From positions 13,359-77,358 of the forward strand of contig CAZJYZ010000012.1 in NCBI GenBank assembly GCA_964550345.1: a DNA stretch of 64,000 bases, given 5' to 3'. The DNA is from JAAEUB01 sp964550345. Its GTDB lineage: Bacteria > Pseudomonadota > Alphaproteobacteria > Rhodobacterales > Rhodobacteraceae. Made by a program: the position numbers and the translations under genes. Each line of letters starts with the position of its first letter. Positions within the stretch are counted from its first letter, which is position 1. Below the pieces are notes generated by a model. That model was not told the origin of the DNA and made no database searches. It worked only from the letters and a program-made list of their open reading frames with translations. Positions 45,569 through 54,675 of the stretch are shown piece by piece.

Positions 45569-48466
45569 ATGTCAGACCAGATCATCCGGGCTGTTCTTGG
45601 CCCCACCAATACGGGTAAGACCCATTACGCGATTGAGCGTATGCTGGGATATCGCTCGGGTGTGATTGGCTTGCCCCTGCGCCTGCTGGCGCGGGAAGTC
45701 TATGACCGTATCGTCGCCCTGCGCGGACCAAGCGTCGTGGCCTTGGTGACCGGAGAGGAACGGATTGTGCCCGACCGTGTGCAGTACTGGGTCTGCACGG
45801 TCGAGGCGATGCCGCAGAGGCTGGGTACCGATTTTCTGGCAGTGGATGAAATCCAGCTTTGCGCTGATCCCGAGCGCGGTCATGTCTTTACAGACCGGCT
45901 ACTGCATGCGCGCGGGCGGCAGGAAACCCTGTTCATGGGGGCGTCTACCATGCGTGACGCCATCGCCGAACTTGTGCCACGGGCCGAGTTTTTACATCGG
46001 GAACGGTTCAGCGATCTAACATATTCGGGCTCAAAGAAAACTTCACGCCTGCGCGAACGCAGTGCCATTGTCGGCTTTTCGGTGGATAACCTCTATGCCT
46101 TGGCGGAACTTCTGCGCCGCCAAAAGGGCGGGGTGGCCGTGGTTATGGGTGCGCTCAGCCCGCGTACCCGCAACGCGCAGGTGGCGATGTATCAGGAGGG
46201 CGACGTTGATTATCTTATCGCCACCGACGCCATCGGTATGGGGCTGAACCTTGATATCGACCACGTGGCCTTTTCAGCGCTGACAAAATTCGACGGTCGC
46301 CGTATGCGCGCCCTTGCGCCGAACGAGCTGGCCCAGATCGCCGGGCGGGCCGGGCGCTATATGAACAGCGGCACCTTTGGTGTCACTGGCGAGGCCGAGG
46401 CGCTGAGCCAGCCCGTCATCGAGGCGATTACCGAACATCGCTTTACCCCGATCCGCAAGTTGAACTGGCGCAATTCGAAACTGCAATATGGCAAGCTCGC
46501 TCACTTGATCGCCAGCCTTGAACAGAACACGGATGATACCTGGCTGACGCGCGCGCGCGAGGCTGATGATATGATGGCCCTCAAAGCTCTGGCAAAAGAC
46601 GCCGAAGTTGCGGCGCGCGCATCGGACCCGGCCTCGGTACGGCTTTTGTGGGATACCTGCCAGATACCGGATTTCCGCGGCATCAGCCACGCAGAACATG
46701 CAGGGATCCTGACGCGAATTTTTAATGACCTGCACGAACATGGCCGCATCCCGACAGATTGGTTTGCCCGCCAGGTCAGCAGGCTTGATCGTAACGAAGG
46801 TGGCATTGATGCCTTGTCAAAACGACTGGCCTTCATCCGCACTTGGACTTATGTAGCGCAGCGTAACGGCTGGCTGGATGATCAAGACCATTGGCGCGGA
46901 GCCACACGTGCGGTAGAAGACCGCTTGTCGGATGCTTTGCATCTGGCGTTGACCGAAAGATTTGTCGACCGGCGCACATCAGTTTTGCTGCGCCGGTTGA
47001 AACAGAAGGAGAGCCTGGTGGCTGAAGTGAATGACAAGGGTGAAGTAAGCGTCGAGGGCCAGTTTATTGGCCGGCTGGAAGGGTTTCGCTTCGCCAGCGA
47101 CAAAACCGCAAGCAACGCCGAGGCAAAGACGCTGTCGGCGGCGGCGCAAGCGGCTCTGGCCCCGGAATTTCATTTGCGCGCTGACCGGTTTTATAACGCG
47201 CCAGACACCGAGATTGATTTTACCGAACAGGGTGGCCTGATGTGGGGCGACCAGGCGGTGGGGAAACTGGTGCGTGGCGACGAAGCGCTCAAGCCGCGCG
47301 TACAGGCCTTTGTTGATGACGAAGCGGGGGCGGATGTTGCTGAAAAAGTCACAAGGCGCCTGCAGCATTTTATCGACCGCAAAGTGGCGACCTTGTTTGA
47401 ACCGATGCTGGCCATGGCGCGTGATGAAACGCTCGAAGGGCTGGCGCGCGGTTTTGCCTTTCAACTGGTCGAGGCAATGGGGATCACCCCGCGCGCTGAC
47501 GTTGCTGATGACGTCAAGGCGCTGGATCAGGATATGCGTGGCAGCCTGCGCAAGCATGGTGTGCGATTTGGACAGTTCACGATTTTCATGCCGCTGATGC
47601 TGAAACCAGCGCCCACCCGGCTCAGATTGGTGTTGGCTGGCTTGTTTTCCGGGGCATCAGAATTTGCCGAGGCACCACCGCCCGGTCTGGTGACGATCCC
47701 GGCGGAAGGAGATACCAGCGCCGATATTTACCGCCTGTCGGGGTATCGCAAAGCCGGAGAACGGGCGATCCGCATTGATATGCTGGAACGTCTGGCGGAC
47801 CAGTTGCGCAGCGAAGACAGCCGCGGTGGCTTTGAAGCAAATGCGGATATGTTGTCGATCACTGGCATGACGCTGGAACAGTTTTCCAATCTTTTACAAG
47901 GGCTTGGGTACAAAGCTGAACGCGGTGAAAGGGAAAAAGTCAAACAGGCCCCGGCGCCTTCTGAGGTTGACGCTAAACCAGCAGCGGACCTTCCAGGCGT
48001 GCCGCATCCCGGAGATGCCGGTGCCAGCGAGGCGCAAGCAACACCGACCGCCGAAAGCCCGGACGTGGCCCAAGTGCATGTGGACCATCTTGAGGGCGGC
48101 ATTTCATCCGTCGAGGCACAGCCAGGCGCTGATTTGCCTGATACCCCCCATCCCGGCGAAGGGGGCGGCAGCGAGGCTGAGGCCACACCGGATGCCGATG
48201 GGGTCAAAGCAGAGGATGCCAAGGAACCGGAAGCCGAAGTATTTTACACCTTCACCTGGGGCGGTTTCGGCGCCAAACCCGCACGCGGAAAACCGCGTCA
48301 GGGCGGTAAGCCCCAAGGTAAAGGCCGGGGCAAAGGCAAGCCTTCAGGGGGAAGAAAACCCGGGGACCAGCGTAATTTCAAATCTCGCCCCCCTAAGAAA
48401 GAAAAAGCCATTGATCCGGATAACCCCTTTGCTGCAGCGTTGATGGGTCTGAAGGACAAAACCTGA
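45569..48466 (+). CDS. SUV3-like DExH RNA helicase with long basic C-terminal tail
   Basis: A 965-residue protein. The helicase core resembles mitochondrial SUV3: Walker A LGPTNTGKTHYAIE, DEIQL box (FLAVDEIQLC), ALVTGEERIVPD, motif V ATDAIGMGLNLDID and motif VI AQIAGRAGRYMNS. Residues 330-790 are helical, then a tail of about 170 residues holds an internal duplication (DLPGVPHPGDAG and DLPDTPHPGEGG) and ends in a Lys/Arg/Gly-rich segment (GKPQGKGRGKGKPSGGRKPG) that probably binds RNA. SUV3 works with an RNA-degrading nuclease in mitochondria; the bacterial partner is unknown. An S4 protein and FdxA follow. Confidence 0.9.
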   Translation: MSDQIIRAVLGPTNTGKTHYAIERMLGYRSGVIGLPLRLLAREVYDRIVALRGPSVVALVTGEERIVPDRVQYWVCTVEAMPQRLGTDFLAVDEIQLCADPERGHVFTDRLLHARGRQETLFMGASTMRDAIAELVPRAEFLHRERFSDLTYSGSKKTSRLRERSAIVGFSVDNLYALAELLRRQKGGVAVVMGALSPRTRNAQVAMYQEGDVDYLIATDAIGMGLNLDIDHVAFSALTKFDGRRMRALAPNELAQIAGRAGRYMNSGTFGVTGEAEALSQPVIEAITEHRFTPIRKLNWRNSKLQYGKLAHLIASLEQNTDDTWLTRAREADDMMALKALAKDAEVAARASDPASVRLLWDTCQIPDFRGISHAEHAGILTRIFNDLHEHGRIPTDWFARQVSRLDRNEGGIDALSKRLAFIRTWTYVAQRNGWLDDQDHWRGATRAVEDRLSDALHLALTERFVDRRTSVLLRRLKQKESLVAEVNDKGEVSVEGQFIGRLEGFRFASDKTASNAEAKTLSAAAQAALAPEFHLRADRFYNAPDTEIDFTEQGGLMWGDQAVGKLVRGDEALKPRVQAFVDDEAGADVAEKVTRRLQHFIDRKVATLFEPMLAMARDETLEGLARGFAFQLVEAMGITPRADVADDVKALDQDMRGSLRKHGVRFGQFTIFMPLMLKPAPTRLRLVLAGLFSGASEFAEAPPPGLVTIPAEGDTSADIYRLSGYRKAGERAIRIDMLERLADQLRSEDSRGGFEANADMLSITGMTLEQFSNLLQGLGYKAERGEREKVKQAPAPSEVDAKPAADLPGVPHPGDAGASEAQATPTAESPDVAQVHVDHLEGGISSVEAQPGADLPDTPHPGEGGGSEAEATPDADGVKAEDAKEPEAEVFYTFTWGGFGAKPARGKPRQGGKPQGKGRGKGKPSGGRKPGDQRNFKSRPPKKEKAIDPDNPFAAALMGLKDKT

Positions 48467-48486
48467 CCGAAGCATCACCCGATAAG

Positions 48487-48840
48487 ATGCGCGCCGATAA
48501 ATGGCTGTGGCATGCGCGGTTCTTCAAAACTCGCGCTTTGGCGGCCAAGATGATTTCGGGCGGGCATTTTCGGGTTGATGCGCGCAAAAGCGTGAAGCCG
48601 GCTCAGGCCATTCGCCCGGGTGACACACTGACATTCATACAGGCGCGCAAGGTGCGGGTGGTCAAGGTGCTGTCCCTGTCAACGCGGCGGGGGCCAGCAC
48701 CCGAGGCGCAATCCCTTTACGAGGATCACAGCCCCGAGATCAAAAAGACCCCCCGCGCTCCCGGTCACGATAGTGGCGGCCGTCCAAGCGGGAAAGATCG
48801 TCGCAACCGGGCGCGATTTGATGCAGGAACGCTTGATTGA
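48487..48840 (+). CDS. RNA-binding S4 domain protein (Hsp15-like)
   Basis: A 117-residue protein with an N-terminal S4 domain: MRADKWLWHARFFKTRALAA, KMISGGHFRVDARKSVKPAQ, PGDTLTFIQARKVRVVKVL. The last 40 residues are basic (GGRPSGKDRRNRARFD). Hsp15-type proteins bind stalled 50S subunits with nascent chains. It starts 20 bases after the helicase stop, so the two RNA-binding proteins are co-transcribed. Confidence 0.92.
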   Translation: MRADKWLWHARFFKTRALAAKMISGGHFRVDARKSVKPAQAIRPGDTLTFIQARKVRVVKVLSLSTRRGPAPEAQSLYEDHSPEIKKTPRAPGHDSGGRPSGKDRRNRARFDAGTLD

Positions 48841-48888
48841 TCGCGCGCTTGGCATTACTAGGCGCTGGTAACCCAACGTGAGGCTCCG

Positions 48889-49227
48889 ATGACCTATATT
48901 GTCAACGACAAATGCATTGCCTGCAAATACACCGATTGTGTCGAAGTCTGTCCGGTTGATTGTTTTTACGAAGGTGAGAACATGTTGGTGATCCACCCGG
49001 ACGAATGCATTGATTGCGGTGTGTGCGAACCTGAATGCCCGGCCGATGCGATCCGTCCTGATACGGAACCTGAGGCGGAAAAATGGGTCGAGTTTAACCG
49101 CAAATACTCGGAATTGTGGCCGGTCATCGTCGAAAAGAAAGAGCAATTGCCGGATGCTGAAGAACGCGATGGCGAAGAAGGCAAGCTGGAGAAATATTTC
49201 TCGGAAAAACCGGGTGATGGAAGCTGA
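48889..49227 (+). CDS. fdxA: Seven-iron ferredoxin FdxA
   Basis: A 112-residue ferredoxin. Cysteine pattern CIACKYTDCVEVCPVDCF and CIDCGVCEPECPADAI gives one [3Fe-4S] and one [4Fe-4S] cluster as in the FdxA family. The C-terminal half (WVEFNRKYSELWPVIVEKKE) is the usual extension. It is an electron carrier in the cytoplasm; the partner is unknown. It sits between the S4 gene and carD, a conserved order in alphaproteobacteria. Confidence 0.95.
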   Translation: MTYIVNDKCIACKYTDCVEVCPVDCFYEGENMLVIHPDECIDCGVCEPECPADAIRPDTEPEAEKWVEFNRKYSELWPVIVEKKEQLPDAEERDGEEGKLEKYFSEKPGDGS

Positions 49228-49511
49228 TTCGCCGGTGTGAGCCAAAACATTTGCTGTCTGCCAGAGGATTGATCAGATAAACCTCTGATTTTTAGCAAAA
49301 ATCACAGTTCTGCACTTGGCTGTGCTTTAAAACAGGCGTTTTTTATGTTATATAGATCGGAATAGAAATCCGAGGGCTGACGCACGGTTCCTGCAGCCGC
49401 TGCGACACGAGCAAAAACGAAGGCCATCAACTGAATACCGAACCTTGGGGGCGCGGCCCTCTGGGTGTCTGTCGTGCACGCAAGACGATTGCATCAAAGG
49501 AAGAACGACTT

Positions 49512-50024
49512 ATGAGCAAGAAGAAATACGATTTCCGCCCGAACGAATTTGTCGTTTACCCGGCACACGGCGTCGGCCAGATCGTCAAGATTGAAGAACA
49601 GGACGTAGCTGGCATTACACTGGAAATGTTCGTTGTGGCGTTTGAGAAAGACAAAATGACCTTGCGGGTGCCAACCGACAAGGCAATCGAAGTGGGTATG
49701 CGCAGCCTGTCCTCGCCCGAGATCGTCTCTAAGGCGATGGATACGTTAAAAGGCAAAGCGCGGGTAAAGCGTGCAATGTGGTCTCGCCGGGCACAGGAAT
49801 ACGAACAAAAGATCAATTCTGGTGATCTGATTGCCATTGCCGAAGTGGTACGTGACCTGCACCGCAATGATGACCAGCGCGAACAAAGCTATTCCGAACG
49901 CCAGCTGTATGAAGCCGCCTTGGAGCGTATGACACGTGAAGTTGCGGTTGTTGTCGGATCTGATGAGGTTTCGGCTATGAAGCAGGTAGGGGATGTTCTG
50001 ACGGCGCGGGCGGCAGCGGCTTAA
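49512..50024 (+). CDS. CarD-family transcriptional regulator
   Basis: A 170-residue CarD/CdnL-type protein. The N-terminal RNA-polymerase-interacting domain reads DFRPNEFVVYPAHGVGQIVK, and the C-terminal helical DNA-binding domain includes VKRAMWSRRAQEYEQKINSG and LIAIAEVVRDLHRND. CarD binds RNAP beta and stabilises open complexes, notably at rRNA promoters. It stands alone: the 284-base region upstream (49228-49511) contains A+T-rich GTTATATAG near 49350 that could be a -10 element, but I cannot assign it firmly. AAAGGAAG lies just before the ATG. Confidence 0.94.
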   Translation: MSKKKYDFRPNEFVVYPAHGVGQIVKIEEQDVAGITLEMFVVAFEKDKMTLRVPTDKAIEVGMRSLSSPEIVSKAMDTLKGKARVKRAMWSRRAQEYEQKINSGDLIAIAEVVRDLHRNDDQREQSYSERQLYEAALERMTREVAVVVGSDEVSAMKQVGDVLTARAAAA

Positions 50025-50096
50025 CACCGAAAAACGGAAGATACCGAAGTTTTACTTGCACCAGCGCTTTTACGACAGAGTTTTACCGCGATCTTT

Positions 50097-50867
50097 TTAG
50101 ATAGTTGACGCGGTAAGACTGGCTAAAACTGCGATTTCGGCCAGTTGCTGGCTGGCACCAAGGATATCTCCGGTCTGACCACCGATTTTGGATTTGGCGA
50201 GGGCGGCAAGGGCAATAGTGGCAATAGCTACCCAAAAAAGCGCCGGGATCGCATTCCAGCCAATAAATAACAGGCCGACAGACAGGGTAATGGCTATGGC
50301 AATGGCGATAGTTTGTCCCTCAGGTTGGCCTGTCGAGGCTGCCAGTCCGGCGCCACGGGCATTGGGCAGATTTGCCAGTATCATGGCCATGGGCAAACGG
50401 CTCAGAGCTCCAACAGCAATTAACGGCGCGAGGATCCAGCCGACCTGAAAGAGGGCGGTCAGGGCGCTCCAGCGTATTAGCGTCGACAGGCACAATGCCA
50501 GCACGCCGTAGGTGCCAACCCGGCTATCTTTCATGATTTCAAGGCGTCTGTCCCTGTCCTGCCCGCCCCATAACCCATCGGCTGTATCCGCCAGACCGTC
50601 TTCGTGCAGGGCGCCGGTCAGCATCATCGTTGCTGCCAGAGTGACACCCGCTGCGATCCCCGGACCGGCACCAAAGGCCGTAATGATCAACCCGCAAAGC
50701 CCGGCAAGCAGACCAAGCCCGGCGCCGACCAGAGGCCAGGCCCAGGCGCTTGCTGCAATTGACCGATTTTCGTCCCTTGGAGCGAGGCGCATGGGCAGGC
50801 GTGACAAAAGGCCGATCGCCTGGGATATATCGGCACCGCTAATCAGGACTTTGTCGTTTTCTGGCAT
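50097..50867 (-). CDS. cobV: Adenosylcobinamide-GDP ribazoletransferase
   Basis: A 256-residue inner-membrane enzyme with several hydrophobic helices (WPLVGAGLGLLAGLCGLIIT, ATMMLTGALHEDGLADTADG, IAIAIAITLSVGLLFIGWNA). The HEDGLADTADGLWGG motif is the family signature for the Mg-dependent joining of alpha-ribazole to adenosylcobinamide-GDP, the last step of the lower-ligand loop of cobalamin synthesis. It is called CobS in enterobacteria and CobV in alphaproteobacteria. It diverges from cobU 81 bases away; no B12 riboswitch fits in that gap. Confidence 0.93.
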   Translation of the reverse strand: MPENDKVLISGADISQAIGLLSRLPMRLAPRDENRSIAASAWAWPLVGAGLGLLAGLCGLIITAFGAGPGIAAGVTLAATMMLTGALHEDGLADTADGLWGGQDRDRRLEIMKDSRVGTYGVLALCLSTLIRWSALTALFQVGWILAPLIAVGALSRLPMAMILANLPNARGAGLAASTGQPEGQTIAIAIAITLSVGLLFIGWNAIPALFWVAIATIALAALAKSKIGGQTGDILGASQQLAEIAVLASLTASTI

Positions 50868-50948
50868 GGCTTAGTCTCGTTTTCATCTGTTGCAGGCTGC
50901 GCTGCTTGGGTAAAGACAAAAGACACGCAAATCAAATCAGGAATTCCC

Positions 50949-51971
50949 ATGTCGCCGTTCTCTTCCATCGCTGAATTTAAGGATGTTCTTGACGCATCGC
51001 CCGCTCTGGATACTGCTGCGCTTGCAGATGCAAAAACACGAAATGAAAATCTGACGAAGCCGCCAGGAGCGTTAGGGCAGTTAGAAGAATTGGCAATCTG
51101 GTATGCTGGATGGCGCGGCGACGGGCGACCCAAACTGTTAAACCCGCAAATAATCATATTTGCCGGGAACCACGGGGTCGCAGCCCGCGGTGTTTCGGCA
51201 TTCCCATCTGAGGTTACCGCCCAAATGGTGGGAAATTTTCAGGCGGGTGGAGCTGCAATTAACCAATTGGCCCAGACGTTTGACGCGAAACTCGATGTGA
51301 TTGCGCTAAAGCTGGATCAGCCAACACAGGATTTCACACAAGGCCCGGCGATGTCAGAAGCCGATCTGATAGAAGCATTGTGCGTGGGGTGGGAAGCGGT
51401 CGATCCAGCAACAGATCTTCTGGTTACCGGTGAAATGGGCATAGCCAACACCACTTCAGCGGCGGCTATATCCTTTGCGTTGTTCGGTGGTGAAGCGGCT
51501 GACTGGACCGGGCGGGGCACCGGGGTGGATGATGCCGGGTTGGCAATAAAAACGAATGTGGTGGCCGATGGGGTCAAAGCAAACCCAGGCAGTCAGAAAT
51601 CCGGATTAGAAGCTCTGCGCTGTTTGGGCGGGCGGGAATTAGCGGCGATGGTCGGCGCGATAGCCAGGGCGCGTGTCTTGCGTATTCCGGTTTTACTCGA
51701 CGGCTTTATTTCCACCGCCGCTGCGGCTTGTTTGCAGCAAACTTCTTCAGACGCGCTGGACCACGTTGTCGCGGGTCATGTTTCTGCTGAAACCGCGCAT
51801 AGGAATCTCCTGAACAAAATAGATAAAAAGCCTTTGTTGGATCTTGGCCTGCGTCTGGGGGAGGGGTCTGGGGCTGCTCTGTCTATCGGTATCCTAAAGG
51901 CAGCGATTGCCTGCCATTCAGGCATGGCAACATTTGCCGAAGCAGGGGTCAGTGCGGGGGAAGAGACCTGA
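50949..51971 (+). CDS. cobU: Nicotinate-nucleotide--dimethylbenzimidazole phosphoribosyltransferase
   Basis: A 340-residue enzyme (enterobacterial CobT). It makes alpha-ribazole phosphate from dimethylbenzimidazole and nicotinate mononucleotide. Motifs: LTKPPGALGQLEELAIW, FAGNHGVAARGVSAFPSEVT, GEMGIANTTSAAAI, GRGTGVDDAGLAIK and the catalytic Glu in LRLGEGSGAALS. It pairs with the divergent cobV for lower-ligand assembly and complements the cobalt-insertion genes at 21.5-24.4 kb. Confidence 0.96.
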   Translation: MSPFSSIAEFKDVLDASPALDTAALADAKTRNENLTKPPGALGQLEELAIWYAGWRGDGRPKLLNPQIIIFAGNHGVAARGVSAFPSEVTAQMVGNFQAGGAAINQLAQTFDAKLDVIALKLDQPTQDFTQGPAMSEADLIEALCVGWEAVDPATDLLVTGEMGIANTTSAAAISFALFGGEAADWTGRGTGVDDAGLAIKTNVVADGVKANPGSQKSGLEALRCLGGRELAAMVGAIARARVLRIPVLLDGFISTAAAACLQQTSSDALDHVVAGHVSAETAHRNLLNKIDKKPLLDLGLRLGEGSGAALSIGILKAAIACHSGMATFAEAGVSAGEET

Positions 51972-51992
51972 ACGCAAACCAAAGGTCCTAAA

Positions 51993-53207
51993 TCACGAGG
52001 TTTGTATTGTGGTGGCGAAGTGGGCAATTCGGTCCAGCCGGGTGGTGATACGTGACTGAAAGGTATCAAGCTGGGTGATAATATCTTCCAGGCTTTCGCC
52101 CTGGCTGGTCAAACGCGCCCCTTCAATCTTACACATCGCGCGGGTGGTGCTGAGCCCTAAAACCTGTCGGTGCATGATTTTACAGGCATTAGAGACCTTT
52201 CCGGCCTCTTCCGCGACCGTGCGTAGCTCGGCCGCAGATTTCTTCATATAATCGTTGTGCAATCCACGTAAAAGCTGCCTTTCATGGGCCAGGTCTACAT
52301 CCCCAAGCCGACGCTTTTCGCTTTCAAGCTGAATGGTGGATTCTGTTAAGATTCTGGCGACGCATTCCAGGAACATGGAGTGGGAAATATGCGTTCGGAT
52401 CGTAGCGAAATTACTGTCTGCGCCGTTGACGTTTTGTTCGAACCAGTCAGATATTTCCTGACTCATAGCGCCATAATTTTGGCTAAGCGTTGAAACCGGA
52501 CCGCCCGTGGGCTCCAGACGTGAGGCGATCACGCGCATATTATGTGGAATGGTGCGCATCGTCGCAAATTCTTCGATCAGGCCAATGGTTTCTTCCCCCA
52601 AAGCATCCGCCACGCCTTGCGACTTTCGGGCGTTTTCAATTTTTTGGTCCACTGGTTTTCCCAGTTCGCCATCGCGTGAGATAAGTTCTTCGCTGAGCGC
52701 ATGGGTGGAAAACTGAGTGTAATCCTGAAAGCCAAGTTCCCCGATACGTTCCAGCAAAAGATTAGCACTTTGTTCCGGGGTGATATTTTGTTCCTTTTCT
52801 GCCTTCAGCAGATCGGCGTATTCCTTTTTGATCGTTTCAAAAAGCGCGCTTGTCGGTTTGATTCTGATCGACATATACCCACCATCGCAGGGCATTACTG
52901 TGGCAAAAACCCAATAGTGAAGCCCGTCTTTAGCCTTGTTCACCACATAGGATCCAATTACTTCGCCCTTTTTTATCCGATCCCAAAGCAGCCAGAACAC
53001 CCCTTTGGGCATATCCGGGTGGCGAATGATTTTGTGGGGGGCATGGAGCATTTCCGGCCAGTCATAGCCCGCGACACGTCTGAAAATGTAATTCCCGGCC
53101 TGAATAATTCCACGATCATTGGTGCGCGAAAAGAATACCTCGGAAAGACGAAAGGGGGCTTCGCCGGTTTTAGGTCTATTTTCCTGGCGTCTGTCAACAA
53201 AGCTCAT
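51993..53207 (-). CDS. Soluble Aer-type PAS-domain protein, twin 2
   Basis: A 404-residue cytoplasmic protein with an N-terminal PAS domain (about residues 20-125) of the Aer type: GNYIFRRVAGYDWPEML, the FAD-pocket motif IIRHPDMPKGVFWLLWD (RHPDMP at 62-67) and YWVFATVMPCDGGYMSIRIK. The remaining 280 residues are predominantly helical with no HAMP, kinase, GGDEF or MCP signalling hairpin that I recognise; conserved blocks include RTIPHNMRVIASRLEPTGGP and the near-C-terminal KVSNACKIMHRQVLGLSTTR. No membrane segment. It is a close paralogue, equal in length, of the protein at 53371-54585. The output is unknown. It lies downstream of its twin on the same strand. Confidence 0.85.
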   Translation of the reverse strand: MSFVDRRQENRPKTGEAPFRLSEVFFSRTNDRGIIQAGNYIFRRVAGYDWPEMLHAPHKIIRHPDMPKGVFWLLWDRIKKGEVIGSYVVNKAKDGLHYWVFATVMPCDGGYMSIRIKPTSALFETIKKEYADLLKAEKEQNITPEQSANLLLERIGELGFQDYTQFSTHALSEELISRDGELGKPVDQKIENARKSQGVADALGEETIGLIEEFATMRTIPHNMRVIASRLEPTGGPVSTLSQNYGAMSQEISDWFEQNVNGADSNFATIRTHISHSMFLECVARILTESTIQLESEKRRLGDVDLAHERQLLRGLHNDYMKKSAAELRTVAEEAGKVSNACKIMHRQVLGLSTTRAMCKIEGARLTSQGESLEDIITQLDTFQSRITTRLDRIAHFATTIQTS

Positions 53208-53370
53208 ATGCGGACCATTTCTATGTGGGGTAAAACGGACTTAATGTGTGTCTTGTACCTGCCTAATGCCTGTTGCTTTCGAAGCGGTTAACACTGGAAG
53301 AAATTTGCACCCCGGCGGCAGACAGCCAGGCCGTTAGGAAGTTTTGGTTGAAAATGACCTGCTTTGAGGC

Positions 53371-54585
53371 TCAGAACGCTTTAACTGCCTCAGCATATCG
53401 GGCGATGTTTTCTAACCTCCCAGTGATGCGTGTCTGAAATGTATCTAATTGCTTGATTATGTCATCCAGACTGTCGCCGTGATGCGCCAGGCGCGCGCCC
53501 TCAATTTTACACATCACACGAGTGGTGCTGAGCCCAAGTACCTGCCGTTGCATGATTTTACAGGCATTCGAAACACGCCCGGCTTCTTCGCGAACATTTT
53601 GCACCTCGGCCTCTGATATTGTCAGATATTCCTTGTGCAGACTGCGTAGGTGGGCGCGCTCTGTGCTGAGGTCAACATCGCCAAGACGACGTCTCTCGGC
53701 TTCCAGCTGAACTGTCGCTTCGGTCAGGATGCGGGCAACGCATTTAAGGAACATCGACGAGGTTATATGCGGGCCTATGGTCGAAAAATTACTGTCTTCG
53801 CCGTTCACATGCTGTTCGAACCAGGACGAGATTTCATGGCTCATGGAGCCATAATTCTGGCTGAGAGTGGAAACCGGTCCGCCTGTCGGCTCTAACCGGG
53901 AAGCAACGACGCGCATATTATAGGGAATGGTTCGCATGCCCTGAAAATCCCTGATCAGCCCAGCGGTCTCTTTTTTCAGGGCGTCGGATACTTCCTGCGC
54001 CTGGCTGGCATTGGCGATGTTTGTATCAATGGGATTGTCCAGCCCGGCGTCACGGATGTTCAGCTCTTCAGCCAGTGCATGGGCACAAAACTGTTTGTAA
54101 TTGTCAAAGCCGAGTTCGCGTATACGCGCAAGTAATATCCCTGCCGAGGCCTCCGGGCTCAGCCCCTGTTCTTTTTCTGCCTCAAGTAAGGTGGCATATT
54201 CCTGCTTGACCAAAGTAAAAACCGGAGAAGTTGGTTTGATCCGTACCGAGATATAGCCGCCTTTGCAGGGCATCACGGTGGCAAACACCCAGTAATATAA
54301 CCCGTCACTTGCTAGGTTCTTGACATAGGCGCCAATAACCTCGCCTCGTTTGATCGTATCCCACAATAGCCAGAACACGGCTTTCGGCATGTCCGGGTGG
54401 CGAATAATTTTATGGGGTGCCCCCAGCATTCCTGACCAATCATAGCCGGCGACACGGCGAAAAATGTAATTTCCAGCCTGAATGACACCGCGCTCATCAG
54501 TCCGTGAGAAGAAAACTTCCGACAGTTGAAAGGGTGCCTCGCCCGTTTTTGGGCGGTCCTCAATACGGCGGTCAACAAAACTCAT
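53371..54585 (-). CDS. Soluble Aer-type PAS-domain protein, twin 1
   Basis: A 404-residue paralogue of the next gene downstream, identical in length and alignable end to end without gaps by eye. The PAS part shows GNYIFRRVAGYDWSGMLG, IIRHPDMPKAVFWLLWD and YWVFATVMPCKGGYISVRIK, so the residues that hold FAD in Aer are kept. The C-terminal part repeats the twin's conserved blocks (RTIPYNMRVVASRLEPTGGP, ACKIMQRQVLGLSTTRVMCK) with variation between them. No transmembrane helix. It probably senses redox state or oxygen and signals through a protein contact; that is inference. A 163-base spacer separates the twins, so each may have its own promoter. Confidence 0.85.
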   Translation of the reverse strand: MSFVDRRIEDRPKTGEAPFQLSEVFFSRTDERGVIQAGNYIFRRVAGYDWSGMLGAPHKIIRHPDMPKAVFWLLWDTIKRGEVIGAYVKNLASDGLYYWVFATVMPCKGGYISVRIKPTSPVFTLVKQEYATLLEAEKEQGLSPEASAGILLARIRELGFDNYKQFCAHALAEELNIRDAGLDNPIDTNIANASQAQEVSDALKKETAGLIRDFQGMRTIPYNMRVVASRLEPTGGPVSTLSQNYGSMSHEISSWFEQHVNGEDSNFSTIGPHITSSMFLKCVARILTEATVQLEAERRRLGDVDLSTERAHLRSLHKEYLTISEAEVQNVREEAGRVSNACKIMQRQVLGLSTTRVMCKIEGARLAHHGDSLDDIIKQLDTFQTRITGRLENIARYAEAVKAF

Positions 54586-54675
54586 GCAGCAGGTAATTCC
54601 CGTTCGTGAAAAATGAGGCGCGTTTCACTCTTCGACCTACATTGCAGAGTTTTCTATGAGGTTAATGCCTGTATT

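Noticed and set aside
50868..50948. B12 riboswitch between cobV and cobU
   Set aside because: The divergent gap is only 81 bases, too short for a cobalamin riboswitch plus promoters, and no B12-box sequence was seen.
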